A DNA stretch of 14,630 nt from a bacterium (GTDB lineage Bacteria; Spirochaetota; Spirochaetia; JABEVK01), in NCBI GenBank assembly GCA_021782055.1, contig JAJXVP010000053.1:1-14630 (forward strand). The letters are read 5' to 3'. Shown here piece by piece: positions 1 to 6,701 of this stretch (the first letter of the stretch is position 1; each line of letters starts with the position of its first letter). The position numbers were made by a program, and so were the translations under genes. The notes beneath the pieces are model-generated. The model made no database searches. It had not been told where the DNA came from and worked only from the letters and a program-made list of their open reading frames with translations.

Positions 1-848
1 GTTACCTCCGCCAAGTTGGTAAAGGTTCCCACCTCTTCAGAAAGCTTCCTTGCTCGGGCTTTCCACCAGTCCTCTTGTTCTAAAGCAGGTTCGTCAAACG
101 AAGCCGCCGAGATTTGGAATCGGTTAGCACCGAGGGGTCCCATCATCACGGGTTGTGAGCTCCACGAAGTTAAAAGGTAGCAGACCACCGGGTGCCTTGT
201 CAGATCTGCCGTTAAGGACCGGCCCTCGGGCCAAAGACCCTTTAGGACTGGAGCTCGCTGGGGGGCTGGCATAGCCAAAGCCGCTAGGTAATGAAAATCC
301 TTCACTGTCCATCCAGGAAAATCCAGAATGGGACCGTAAGTCATACACCCTGTTTCCTGTGGCCAAAGGAGTGCCAACAACAACGCTGAGTGAGTCTCTT
401 GACGGGAGGAAATGTTAGGGCTGAACAGACGAAATTCGTCCCAGGGTGAGTCAGCAGGCCAAGTCGAGGGCCTCAAACCCAAAGGTGCAACAAGAACAAA
501 ACCGGAACCCAGGCTCTTTTTAACCTGAAAGACGACAAGATGCCAGGGATGGGACCGCCAAAACCGGACCAGGGCCAATTCATCCGGCGGTAATTGAGGG
601 CCTACCGCTCGGACAAAAGCTGCAGCGGCCGCCCCAGGACCAAAGACCGCCAATAGGGCCAAAGAGCCACGGACAGCATCTTCCCAATTTTCAGGCATAT
701 TCTTCCAGAGTTCATGGCGTCGCTCTAGCTCGCGGAACCAGGCCTTGCTGTGCCCCTTCCTAAGGTCGTAGTCAAAAACTAAAGTGGTCAAACGATTCAG
801 CGTCGAGGCCCTTGTCTTTGCTTCGACTTCGGGGTTGATTGGTGCCAT
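1..848 (-). CDS. Unrecognised protein, C-terminus cut by window edge
   Basis: An uninterrupted minus-strand reading frame starts at ATG 848-846 and stays open for 282 codons to the left edge, so the C-terminus is missing. The N-terminus reads MAPINPEVEAKTRASTLNRL. The visible part is soluble-looking and tryptophan-rich (WKNMPENWEDAV, RFWRSHPWHLVVF, WPADSPWDEF, EDWWKARARK), with no signal peptide or clear membrane segment. A segment around residues 95-120 (HPWHLVVFQVKKSLGSGFVLV) looks like consecutive beta strands. I do not recognise the family and assign no function. The start is supported by promoter-like hexamers directly upstream, with TATAGT ending 5 nt before the ATG and no Shine-Dalgarno sequence, so the mRNA may be leaderless. 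A later in-frame ATG (NMPENW) preceded by GGAAG is an alternative start. The gene is divergent from typA across 157 bp. Confidence 0.75.
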   Translation of the reverse strand, partial: MAPINPEVEAKTRASTLNRLTTLVFDYDLRKGHSKAWFRELERRHELWKNMPENWEDAVRGSLALLAVFGPGAAAAAFVRAVGPQLPPDELALVRFWRSHPWHLVVFQVKKSLGSGFVLVAPLGLRPSTWPADSPWDEFRLFSPNISSRQETHSALLLALLWPQETGCMTYGPILDFPGWTVKDFHYLAALAMPAPQRAPVLKGLWPEGRSLTADLTRHPVVCYLLTSWSSQPVMMGPLGANRFQISAASFDEPALEQEDWWKARARKLSEEVGTFTNLAEV

Positions 849-853
849 AATTG

Positions 854-883
854 ACTATAAAAGCGAATAAGCAAGTTCTTCAA
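854..883 (-). promoter_or_regulatory. Candidate sigma70 promoter of the left-edge gene
   Basis: On the minus strand TTGAAG (883-878) is followed after 18 nt by TATAGT (859-854). The -10 hexamer ends only 5 nt before the ATG at 848, which would place the transcription start at or next to the start codon. Confidence 0.45.
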
Positions 884-907
884 GAGAGGCAATTACAAGG
901 AAAAATG

Positions 908-951
908 GGCGTTGCTCATTATCGACCTGTCACGACTCGCTCAGCAACGCC
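908..951. repeat. 9-bp perfect inverted repeat in divergent region
   Basis: GGCGTTGCT (908-916) and AGCAACGCC (943-951) are exact reverse complements separated by 26 nt. The repeat lies between the candidate promoter of the left-edge gene and that of typA. It could be an operator for a dimeric regulator or an RNA stem-loop. No coding frame across it is convincing. Confidence 0.5.
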
Positions 952-967
952 AAAGCCTGCCTCCCCC

Positions 968-996
968 CTGACAGTCCTTTGCCTTTGTGGTACAAC
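968..996 (+). promoter_or_regulatory. Candidate typA promoter
   Basis: CTGACA (968-973), 17-nt spacer, TACAAC (991-996). The -10 ends 9 nt before the typA ATG at 1006. A Shine-Dalgarno-like AGGGGA (997-1002) lies between them, so if this promoter is used the transcript would start within or just after that sequence. Confidence 0.35.
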
Positions 997-1005
997 AGGG
1001 GACAC

Positions 1006-2847
1006 ATGAAAACTCCCACCGTCAACCCGGCGATCCGCAATATCGCCATCATAGCGCACGTCGACCACGGTAAAACCACCCTTGTCGACCAATTGTTCCG
1101 CCAGAGCGGCACCTTCCGTGAAAATCAAGACGTCGCTGAACGCGTCATGGACCGCATGGACCTTGAAAAAGAGCGTGGCATCACCATTGCCGCCAAAAAC
1201 TGCGCCGTTCGCTGGCGCGATGTTAAAATCAACATCATCGACACCCCCGGCCACTCCGACTTCGGCGGCGAGGTAGAACGTGCCCTTTCGATGGTTGACG
1301 GTGCCATCCTGCTGGTCGACGCCAGCGAAGGCCCCCTCCCCCAAACGCGCTTTGTGCTCAAAAAAGCCCTTGAGTCACGCCTGCCTATCGTTGTCGTTGT
1401 CAACAAGATTGACCGTGGCGACGCTCGCCCTCAGGCGGTTCTCAACGAAGTTTACGACCTCTTTATTGACTTGGATGCCGATGAAGCTCAGCTGGAGTTC
1501 CCAGTCTTTTATGCCATTGGCCGCCAGGGCATTGCCCAAAAGACCCTCGAAGAAAAGGGCACCGACCTCAAGCCCCTGTTTGACGCCATTGTCGACCACC
1601 TGCCCGGCCCCATGTATGACGCCGACGCGCCTTTTCAGATGTTGGTCAGCGACCTGGACTACAGTGACTACCTGGGCCGCCTCGCCGTGGGTAAAGTTCA
1701 CCACGGTCGCGCCAAAAGCGGTGATGCCTTGGTCTGCGTCGGAGAGTCGGGGAACCCAGCTACGCTCAAGGTTACTAAGCTTCAGGTCTACAACGGGGTT
1801 AACTTGGCCGATTCGGACACAGCCGAGCCTGGTGATATTATCATCTTGTCGGGTGTCACCGATGTGAAGATCGGCGATACCATAGCTACCCGTGACAGCC
1901 CGGCCGCCCTCAAACGACTCACCGTTGACGAGCCCACCGTGGCCATGAACTTCTATCGTAACTCCAGCCCCTTTGCCGGCCAAGAAGGCAAGTTCGTTCA
2001 GCCCGGTAAGATCAAAGAGCGGCTAGAACGCGAAGCCCTTCGGAACGTCGCCATTCGCGTTGAAGAAAGCGCCGACAAAGAAAGCTTCACGGTCAAAGGA
2101 CGAGGCGAGTTTCAAATGGCGATCATCATCGAGACGATGCGCCGCGAAGGTTACGAGTTTGGCGTTGGCCGTCCCCGCGTCATCCTCAAAACAATCGACG
2201 GCAAAAAGAAAGAACCGATCGAGAATCTGTTCATCGACTGTGAAGAAACCTATACCGGAATTGTCACCGAAAAGCTTTCAAAGCGTAAATGCCGGATGAC
2301 CAATATGGTCAACCATGGCTCAGGCCGTGTGCGGTTAGAGTTCTCGGCCCCGAGCCGTGCGCTGATTGGCTACCGCGACGAGTTTTTGACCGACACCAAG
2401 GGTACAGGTCTGATGAACAGTTACTTGGCTGGTTACGAAGATTTTCGTGGTGAGATTCCGTCACGTTCAAATGGTTCGCTCGTGGCCGACCGCCAGGGCG
2501 ACGCCGTGGCCTACGGTATCTTCCACCTCGAACCGCGCGGACGCATCTTTGTTGTTCCCGGCGACAGTGTCTACGAAGGCATGATCGTGGGTGAGCACAA
2601 CCGCGAGATCGACCTTGACGTCAACATCACCAAAGAGAAAAAGCTTTCGAACATGCGCGCCGCCGGCAAGGACGACAACATCACCTTGACACCCGTTCAG
2701 CCCATGACGCTCGAGGCTTGTTTGAACTTTCTGCGCGATGATGAAGTTCTCGAGGTCACTCCCAAGAACCTGCGTCTACGCAAGTTTGTCCTGAACCAAA
2801 ACGAACGCCGCATTGCCGAAAAACGCTCACAAAAAGCTGAGGATTAA
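1006..2847 (+). CDS. typA: Translational GTPase TypA/BipA
   Basis: This 613-residue protein is a full-length TypA/BipA, a GTPase of the EF-G/LepA superfamily that binds the ribosome and supports ribosome assembly and growth under stress such as cold. The GTPase motifs are visible: G1 AHVDHGKT (residues 17-24), G2 RGITI (57-61), G3 DTPGH (79-83) and G4 NKID (133-136). The G5 region reads YAIGRQG where E. coli BipA has YASALNG. EF-Tu-like domain II, the EF-G-like domain ([23 protein letters not shown]) and the BipA C-terminal domain ([28 protein letters not shown]) follow in order. The reading frame extends upstream to a TTG at 979, but ATG 1006 is chosen because the family starts shortly before [14 protein letters not shown] and AGGGGA lies just upstream. 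Three hairpins follow the stop. Identification is secure. Confidence 0.98.
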   Translation: MKTPTVNPAIRNIAIIAHVDHGKTTLVDQLFRQSGTFRENQDVAERVMDRMDLEKERGITIAAKNCAVRWRDVKINIIDTPGHSDFGGEVERALSMVDGAILLVDASEGPLPQTRFVLKKALESRLPIVVVVNKIDRGDARPQAVLNEVYDLFIDLDADEAQLEFPVFYAIGRQGIAQKTLEEKGTDLKPLFDAIVDHLPGPMYDADAPFQMLVSDLDYSDYLGRLAVGKVHHGRAKSGDALVCVGESGNPATLKVTKLQVYNGVNLADSDTAEPGDIIILSGVTDVKIGDTIATRDSPAALKRLTVDEPTVAMNFYRNSSPFAGQEGKFVQPGKIKERLEREALRNVAIRVEESADKESFTVKGRGEFQMAIIIETMRREGYEFGVGRPRVILKTIDGKKKEPIENLFIDCEETYTGIVTEKLSKRKCRMTNMVNHGSGRVRLEFSAPSRALIGYRDEFLTDTKGTGLMNSYLAGYEDFRGEIPSRSNGSLVADRQGDAVAYGIFHLEPRGRIFVVPGDSVYEGMIVGEHNREIDLDVNITKEKKLSNMRAAGKDDNITLTPVQPMTLEACLNFLRDDEVLEVTPKNLRLRKFVLNQNERRIAEKRSQKAED

Positions 2848-2903
2848 GAACAACCGTTCTTAGGGGGGGAAGTCTCCCCCTCGGGCGGTACACGGTACCG
2901 CCC
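2845..2903. terminator. Three tandem hairpins between convergent genes
   Basis: Three adjacent stem-loops start at the typA stop codon: TAAGAAC-AACC-GTTCTTA (2845-2862), GGGGGA-AGTC-TCCCCC (2865-2880, extendable to 2863-2882 with a G-T pair) and GGGCGGTAC-ACG-GTACCGCCC (2883-2903), whose 9-bp stem is perfect. No T-run follows the last stem, so classic intrinsic termination is not shown. The position between typA and the oppositely oriented barrel operon suggests bidirectional termination or mRNA 3'-end protection. The last hairpin could also be a REP-like repeat. Confidence 0.6.
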
Positions 2904-2936
2904 TACCCCCTCGCTTCGCCTGCCCACGAGAATCCG

Positions 2937-3575
2937 TTAAAAGTTGAAGCCAACTTCTATAGGAACTCCCCAACTCGTGGCACTCAGGTTGTTCCCATTA
3001 GATAGCGAGACAGGCAGATTGAGATAAAGTACAGATATAGAAAAGAAGATTGTTTTCGAGCTCACCATGACGCCACCTCGACCATAGAAGCCTGGCTGAA
3101 ACTGGAGTGAAGCGAGGGTAACTCCGCTCGGCATTAAACTGGTGTACGATGAGTCCCAGGACATTGAACCAACGTCCAGACCACCACTGAGGCTGAGTAC
3201 CATCTGGTATTCTCTTGTCACGCGAAACATTATTCGGGCTATTGGCCCTAAAAGAATTGAGCCAACATCGATTACTTTCAATGGCGAAGAAGTATTGTCA
3301 TTGCCGTACGCTGAAATGCTACCGAAGTTTAAATACGTTTCAGCGCCAAAGTGTTGGATGGGAAACCAAGCCAAATGCGCAAACAAGGCAATGTACTGCA
3401 GACCAGCCGGGATTGGGGTTAACGTACCCGAGATTTTCGATACCATAGCCCCATCTAGAAAGTTGGGAGCCACCCCGAAACCCAAGTTCCACTTTTGCGT
3501 ATGGTCAAGTTCTTGCGCTTCAACCACGAAAGCACTCGCAAAGAACAAGACGAGAAGCAAGAACCCTTTTCGCAT
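2937..3575 (-). CDS. Outer-membrane beta-barrel protein, hypothetical
   Basis: A 212-residue exported protein. Residues 1-20 (MRKGFLLLVLFFASAFVVEA) are a clear signal peptide with likely cleavage before QELD. The mature part alternates short amphipathic beta strands with glycine/serine turns (WNLGFGVAPNFL, GAETYLNFGSI, YQMVLSLSGGLDVGSM, FQPGFYGRGGVMV, IFFSISVLYLNLPVSL) and ends in phenylalanine (VGFNF), the terminal aromatic typical of BAM-inserted barrels. The size suits a small 8- to 10-strand barrel. The specific function is unknown. AGAGGAAG lies about 5 nt before ATG 3575. It follows the preceding barrel gene on the same strand by 33 bp, so the two are probably co-transcribed. It converges on typA. 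Confidence 0.85.
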   Translation of the reverse strand: MRKGFLLLVLFFASAFVVEAQELDHTQKWNLGFGVAPNFLDGAMVSKISGTLTPIPAGLQYIALFAHLAWFPIQHFGAETYLNFGSISAYGNDNTSSPLKVIDVGSILLGPIARIMFRVTREYQMVLSLSGGLDVGSMSWDSSYTSLMPSGVTLASLQFQPGFYGRGGVMVSSKTIFFSISVLYLNLPVSLSNGNNLSATSWGVPIEVGFNF

Positions 3576-3608
3576 TTGAACTTCCTCTAAGATCTACCCA
3601 ACCAGTCT

Positions 3609-4250
3609 TTAGTTAAAGTTGATGATGTAGCCTAAGTCGCCCACAACTTGTGGGCTCGTTACATTACCCTGTCCTACGCTTAGGCCCAGATCGGCATAGA
3701 ATCCGTAGATGCAGAGAAAGTAGCTGGCGGAAAGGTAATTCCACAAATAGGTTGAGGTGGAAGAACTAGAGCTACCATTTACCGTCACAGTTGTTGTCAC
3801 CGTGAGGTTGGCGGCCCCAGCGCCCAACATCGCACCTTGTTGAAAGTTTTTCCAATTTGTGAAGACGTAGCCAACTCGACCTTCGATTCCGGAGCTTCCG
3901 CTTCCTCCCGACCCGAATAGCTCTACCCTCAACTTGTTCATCGTCAAGGCTCCATAGAAGTTAAAGCCCGCAGGTGTCCCCAACAACAAACCAATCGAAG
4001 CATAGGTACTTGGGTGGGAGATTTTTTGAGTGCCTGAAATATCATTGGTGTTCAACGTTACGGTGGGACCCTGTTCAGTTTGAATCACGACAGATGTTGG
4101 CGTAACCGACTCAACGGTGCCAATATATTCGCCTATCGGACTCATGTGAATATCGACATAATCACCCTTCTTAAGATTCACCAAACCTTGACCAAAGACA
4201 GCGCTGGCCAAAAAGATGAGTATGAAGAGAAAAATCCCTTTTTTTTGCAT
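3609..4250 (-). CDS. Exported protein: SH3-like domain plus beta-barrel
   Basis: A 213-residue exported protein. Residues 1-20 form a signal peptide (MQKKGIFLFILIFLASAVFG, cleavage before QGL). Residues about 25-75 (LKKGDYVDIHMSPIGEYIGT, VESVTPTSVVIQTEQGP, TVTLNTNDI) look like a small SH3-like or KOW-like beta fold. The remainder resembles a small outer-membrane barrel (ASIGLLLGTPAGFNFYGAL, KLRVELFGSGGSG, GYVFTNW, YFLCIYGFYADLGLSVGQG) ending YIINFN. A Thr/Ser/Val-rich stretch at about residues 148-167 is probably a surface loop. GGAG lies 7 nt before ATG 4250. Upstream on the minus strand there is a good -35 TTGACA (4328-4323) but no convincing -10 at the usual spacing. It appears to be the first gene of a two-gene unit with the downstream barrel gene. 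Function is unknown. Confidence 0.82.
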   Translation of the reverse strand: MQKKGIFLFILIFLASAVFGQGLVNLKKGDYVDIHMSPIGEYIGTVESVTPTSVVIQTEQGPTVTLNTNDISGTQKISHPSTYASIGLLLGTPAGFNFYGALTMNKLRVELFGSGGSGSSGIEGRVGYVFTNWKNFQQGAMLGAGAANLTVTTTVTVNGSSSSSTSTYLWNYLSASYFLCIYGFYADLGLSVGQGNVTSPQVVGDLGYIINFN

Positions 4251-4409
4251 GTAGATACTCCGGGTTAACCTGTTTGAAATAAATTACGTAACCTTTGTGA
4301 GTTTCATTCATTTTGTTAGTCTTGTCAAGAAATAATTAACTTAAAGATTTCTTGTAATGGAATTGGCACTAACCTTCCCCAGTGCGGTATCAGGGTGGCC
4401 TTTCCGTTT

Positions 4410-5561
4410 CTATTTCTTTTTCAGCAGTGCCGCAAACGGATTGTAGCTTTCGCTGTCCGTAGTACCGCTAAGGTACTTCGCCGTCGTCTCGTCGTCTTCG
4501 CGGCTCGTTGCCGGTTTGAGCGCGATCCGTCTGTTCGCCGGGTCCACGGACAGCACCTGCACCGAGACAGTTTGCCCCACCTTCACGGGAACGTCACGTC
4601 CGCCGGAATAGGGTCCATCGTTTTGGAATTCAGAAACGTAGATTAGTCCATCGATTCCCGGTGCCAAGCCCACGAACGCGCCGAAACTTGCCACGCGGAC
4701 GACCTTGCCGGTCAGCTTGGTCCCTTCGGGGAACCGGGCAGCCGCTTCGGTCCACGGGTCGGCTTGCAAGCTTTTGCGGCTCAGAGTGAGCTTGTCGTTC
4801 GTCCAGTCAAGCTTGAGAATTACCGCATCGATCTCTTGCCCCACCGAAAGCACGGTTCGCAGGTCTTCGACGCGCGCCCTGTCGTATTCCGAGACGGGAA
4901 GCAGAGCCTGTACGCCTTCAAGGTCGATGAAAGCGCCGTAGTCATGGACGGACTTCACCGTTCCGCGTACGGTTTGTCCTTCTTTAAGGTTGGCTTTGAG
5001 TTGGGCCAAGGTTTTCTGGCGAGCTTCTTCGTAAAAGACGCGATTCGAAACGACGATCTTGCGTCCCTCGTCCTTGAATTCTTGGATGCGGAACGGCAAG
5101 CGCATTCCCACAAAGGCTGGGGTCGTCTCGGGGCGGCGGTCGCCCATCTGCGAATAAGGGCAGAAAGCCCGAAACTCGCCCAGCTTCACTTCGAAACCGC
5201 CCTTAATTTCACGCTCTACCAGACCGTCGACAGTTACGCCCTCACGATAGGCTTGCTCCAGAAGCTCCTGCCCTGCCGATTCGCCGGTAATTCGAGTGGT
5301 GAAAATGCGTTCGCCACTATCGGAAGGCAACAGGAAGGCCTTTATCGTGTCGCCAACCTTGACGGTAAGCTCGCCGTTTTTGTCGGTTACTTCTTCGCGG
5401 GCGAGCTGGCCCTCGTTCTTGCCATCGAGTTCGAGAAAGACCGTGTCCTTTGAAATCGACAGGACGCGGGTCTCCACCCAGGCTCCAGGCTTCGGAGCGT
5501 TCAGCGTCTTGAAGCTGTCTTCGTAGAGTTGAGACCAGTCAGAAGAGAGATTAGATTTCAT
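4410..5561 (-). CDS. S1-domain RNA-binding protein (ribosomal protein S1-like)
   Basis: This 383-residue protein consists of four S1 (OB-fold) RNA-binding domains at about residues 25-93, 106-174, 193-263 and 278-350. The third (GTVKSVHDYGAFIDLEGVQA, then LLPVSEY and KLTLSRK) and fourth (GKVVRVASFGAFVGLAPGID, GLIYVSEF, RRIALKP) are the most canonical. It is shorter than the six-domain S1 of E. coli and may be the functional S1 of this organism or a paralogue that binds mRNA at the 30S subunit. The tail (NPFAALLKKK) is basic. The start at ATG 5561 has no Shine-Dalgarno sequence; instead TGTTATACT, an extended -10, ends 6 nt before it, suggesting a leaderless mRNA. No convincing terminator is seen after the stop. 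The gene is monocistronic as far as can be seen. Confidence 0.92.
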   Translation of the reverse strand: MKSNLSSDWSQLYEDSFKTLNAPKPGAWVETRVLSISKDTVFLELDGKNEGQLAREEVTDKNGELTVKVGDTIKAFLLPSDSGERIFTTRITGESAGQELLEQAYREGVTVDGLVEREIKGGFEVKLGEFRAFCPYSQMGDRRPETTPAFVGMRLPFRIQEFKDEGRKIVVSNRVFYEEARQKTLAQLKANLKEGQTVRGTVKSVHDYGAFIDLEGVQALLPVSEYDRARVEDLRTVLSVGQEIDAVILKLDWTNDKLTLSRKSLQADPWTEAAARFPEGTKLTGKVVRVASFGAFVGLAPGIDGLIYVSEFQNDGPYSGGRDVPVKVGQTVSVQVLSVDPANRRIALKPATSREDDETTAKYLSGTTDSESYNPFAALLKKK

Positions 5562-5567
5562 AAGAAG

Positions 5568-5596
5568 AGTATAACAATTTCTGCGGGGCTGGTCGA
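5568..5596 (-). promoter_or_regulatory. Promoter of S1-domain gene, leaderless geometry
   Basis: On the minus strand TCGACC (5596-5591), a 17-nt spacer and TATACT (5573-5568) precede the ATG by 6 nt. The -10 is preceded by TGT, giving an extended -10 element that could offset the weak -35. Plus one would fall on the A of the start codon. Confidence 0.55.
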
Positions 5597-5718
5597 TGAG
5601 GTTCTTTATGGGTGGTACGAGGCCTAGGCTAGAGAGAAAGACTTAGAATTTCGAGTTACGTCGTTAGGCGGGCCCTCCGGGCTGGGACAAGGAAGTGCAT
5701 ATTTTACTCTTCTCTTTA

Positions 5719-5753
5719 TGCATATAAGCGCCATTGACAGTGCATACAACGCC
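5719..5753. promoter_or_regulatory. Direct repeats over the vapB promoter, likely operator
   Basis: TGCATATAAGCGCC (5719-5732) and TGCATACAACGCC (5741-5753) are near-identical direct repeats 22 bp apart, about two helical turns. The second lies in the -35/-10 spacer of the vapBC promoter. This is where a VapBC complex would be expected to bind for autorepression; binding is inferred. Confidence 0.45.
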
Positions 5754-5762
5754 TTGTATTCT
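5734..5762 (+). promoter_or_regulatory. vapBC promoter
   Basis: TTGACA (5734-5739), a 17-nt spacer, TATTCT (5757-5762). The predicted start gives a leader of about 15 nt that contains AAGAGGTG (5769-5776) upstream of the vapB ATG at 5784. Confidence 0.7.
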
Positions 5763-5783
5763 ATCTGTAAGAGGTGTTAGTAG

Positions 5784-5975
5784 ATGAGAACTACACTTGA
5801 CTTGCCTGAGTCGTTGGTCGATGAAGCGATGGCGTTGACGCACGTGAAAACAAAGACTGACTTGATCAAACTTGCATTGCAGAATTTAATCCAAAGAGAG
5901 AAGAACAAGGACCTGAAGAATTTCTTTGGAAAGGTAGACCTTGATATTGATCTCGACCAACTGAGAAGTCGATGA
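5784..5975 (+). CDS. vapB: VapB-type ribbon-helix-helix antitoxin
   Basis: A 63-residue antitoxin. The N-terminal MRTTLDLPESLVDEAM is the DNA-binding ribbon strand and first helix of the VapB/Arc-like ribbon-helix-helix fold, followed by helix 2 (TKTDLIKLALQNLIQRE). The charged C-terminus (NKDLKNFFGKVDLDIDLDQL, ending RSR) would wrap around and block the toxin active site. AAGAGGT is placed about 8 nt before the ATG. The stop codon overlaps the toxin start (ATGA), the usual coupled arrangement of vapBC operons. Autoregulation is suggested by direct repeats across the promoter. The region looks more A+T-rich than the flanking housekeeping genes, fitting horizontal acquisition. Confidence 0.9.
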   Translation: MRTTLDLPESLVDEAMALTHVKTKTDLIKLALQNLIQREKNKDLKNFFGKVDLDIDLDQLRSR

Positions 5976-6355
5976 GCGACGTTCTAGTTGATACTTCGGT
6001 TTGGGTTGCCTTTTTCAAAGGAGATGAAGCCTCCAAGCTTCTATTTCCGCTACTCGACTCGAACAGAATTTGTACGAACGAACTGATTCTTGCCGAGTTG
6101 ATTCCTTCGCTAAATCATCGAAAGGAATTTCAAGTAGTAGATATGCTTCAGTCAATTGAACGAATTGAACTCAGAATTGTCTGGTCACAAATTATAGAAA
6201 TGCAAACCATTAACCTGAAGACCGGCCTCAATAAGGTAGGAATTCCTGATCTTATCATCGCCCAAAATGCTCTCCAGGCCAATGTCTCTGTTCTTTCCTT
6301 TGACAAACATTTTCAACTAATGAAAGAAACTATTGGCCTGAAGACATATGAATAG
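5972..6355 (+). CDS. vapC: VapC-type PIN-domain toxin ribonuclease
   Basis: A 127-residue PIN-domain protein. VapC toxins are Mg2+-dependent endoribonucleases that cleave tRNA or rRNA and arrest translation until neutralised by VapB. The acidic active-site residues are all present: D7 in VLVDTSVW, E42 in ILAEL, D93 in GIPDLIIAQNAL and D111 in VLSFDKHF. Length and motif order match full-length VapC, so the toxin appears intact. The start overlaps the vapB stop by 4 bp (ATGA). The RNA target cannot be predicted from this sequence. Shortly downstream lies a relic of an IS3-family transposase, consistent with an accessory locus. Confidence 0.93.
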   Translation: MSDVLVDTSVWVAFFKGDEASKLLFPLLDSNRICTNELILAELIPSLNHRKEFQVVDMLQSIERIELRIVWSQIIEMQTINLKTGLNKVGIPDLIIAQNALQANVSVLSFDKHFQLMKETIGLKTYE

Positions 6356-6370
6356 TAACCGTCAATTTAA

Positions 6371-6502
6371 GCCAGGGTAACATTCCAGTGTCAACAATGG
6401 ATCGAGATTTTCTACAACCGAATCCGAAGGCCTACAAGCCTGGGAAGAAAAGCACCGGCCCGTTGGGCCGAAGAATACTACGCCAAAAAGAAATCAGCTT
6501 AA
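6371..6502 (+). pseudogene. Remnant of IS3-family transposase (OrfB C-terminus)
   Basis: The frame from 6371 to the stop at 6500-6502 encodes a protein containing QQWIEIFYNRIRRPTSLGRK and then APARWAEEYYAKKKSA. This matches the characteristic C-terminus of IS3-family OrfB (rve integrase) transposases, where the DD(35)E core is followed by a segment like YIE-FYN-R-RRHSSLGY-SP-EFE. An in-frame stop at 6368-6370 lies immediately upstream and the rest of the transposase is absent; vapC ends at 6355. It is therefore a 3'-end relic. The overlapping 70-codon frame at 6388-6600 is not considered a gene. Confidence 0.75.
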
Positions 6503-6510
6503 GAACTTAC

Positions 6511-6535
6511 TGTCCACTATTGACAGTAGGGGTCA
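6511..6535 (+). mobile_element. Candidate right terminal inverted repeat of the IS3 relic
   Basis: Eight bases after the transposase stop the sequence TGTCCACTATTGACAGTAGG leads into GGTCA (end 6535). IS3-family elements typically end in ...TCA-3', and TGTCCACT-type sequences close to the transposase stop are usual for right ends. A matching left end starting TGACC was not found in this window, so the element is one-sided. The segment also contains a 7-bp hairpin (TACTGTC/GACAGTA, 6509-6529). Confidence 0.5.
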
Positions 6536-6606
6536 CACGTCCGGGTTGGCCTTTTAGAAAAGGGGCCGTGAAGGAAGTCGTGAAGGCCCTGAGAGCCTAG
6601 AGTGTT

Positions 6607-6666
6607 CCTCTCGGAGTAACGAGCCGTCGACTATCGTCGTCGGCCGACTGAGCCCACTCCGAGTGG
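6607..6666. repeat. Nested inverted-repeat element of about 60 bp
   Basis: Outer arms CTCGGAGT (6610-6617) and ACTCCGAG (6656-6663) are perfect complements, extended past one T-T mismatch by CC/GG (6607-6608 and 6665-6666). Inside is a second hairpin, GCCGTCGAC-TATC-GTCGTCGGC (6623-6644), with 8 of 9 positions paired. No coding frame is credible here. It could be an RNA element, a MITE-like or REP-like repeat, or a recombination site. I recognise no named family. The stretch 6536-6606 between this element and the IS end holds nothing else I can identify. Confidence 0.5.
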
Positions 6667-6670
6667 CCGT

Positions 6671-6695
6671 AAAAATGGAAAAAGCCTTGTGGCTT
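6671..6695 (-). terminator. Intrinsic terminator of the solitary antitoxin gene
   Basis: Reading the minus strand, AAGCC-ACAA-GGCTT (6695-6682) is followed by TTT, CCA and TTTTT (6681-6671). It starts 6 nt beyond the antitoxin stop codon at 6704-6702. The stem is short (5 bp) but the placement and T-rich tail fit rho-independent termination. Confidence 0.5.
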
Positions 6696-6701
6696 ACAAA
6701 C

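Noticed and set aside
979..1005. TTG start for typA nine codons upstream
   Set aside because: It overlaps the candidate promoter and adds residues not seen in the family; ATG 1006 fits the conserved N-terminus.
1375..1983. 202-codon minus-strand frame inside typA
   Set aside because: It is antisense to a secure, full-length typA and shows no recognisable domain or ribosome-binding site.
3142..3579. 145-codon plus-strand frame antisense to a barrel gene
   Set aside because: The minus-strand protein has a signal peptide, ribosome-binding site and barrel pattern; the plus-strand product has none.
4764..5453. 229-codon plus-strand frame inside the S1-domain gene
   Set aside because: It is a mirror of the four-domain S1 coding sequence and has no domain of its own.
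5663..5669. GTTAGGC, resembling the R' core of an integron attC site upstream of vapBC
   Set aside because: No matching GCCTAAC arm lies at attC distance (only GCCTAGG about 40 bp upstream), and no attC-like end follows vapC or the antitoxin.
6388..6600. 70-codon open frame
   Set aside because: It starts at GTG without a ribosome-binding site, is in a different frame from the recognisable IS3 transposase relic, and runs through the IS end.
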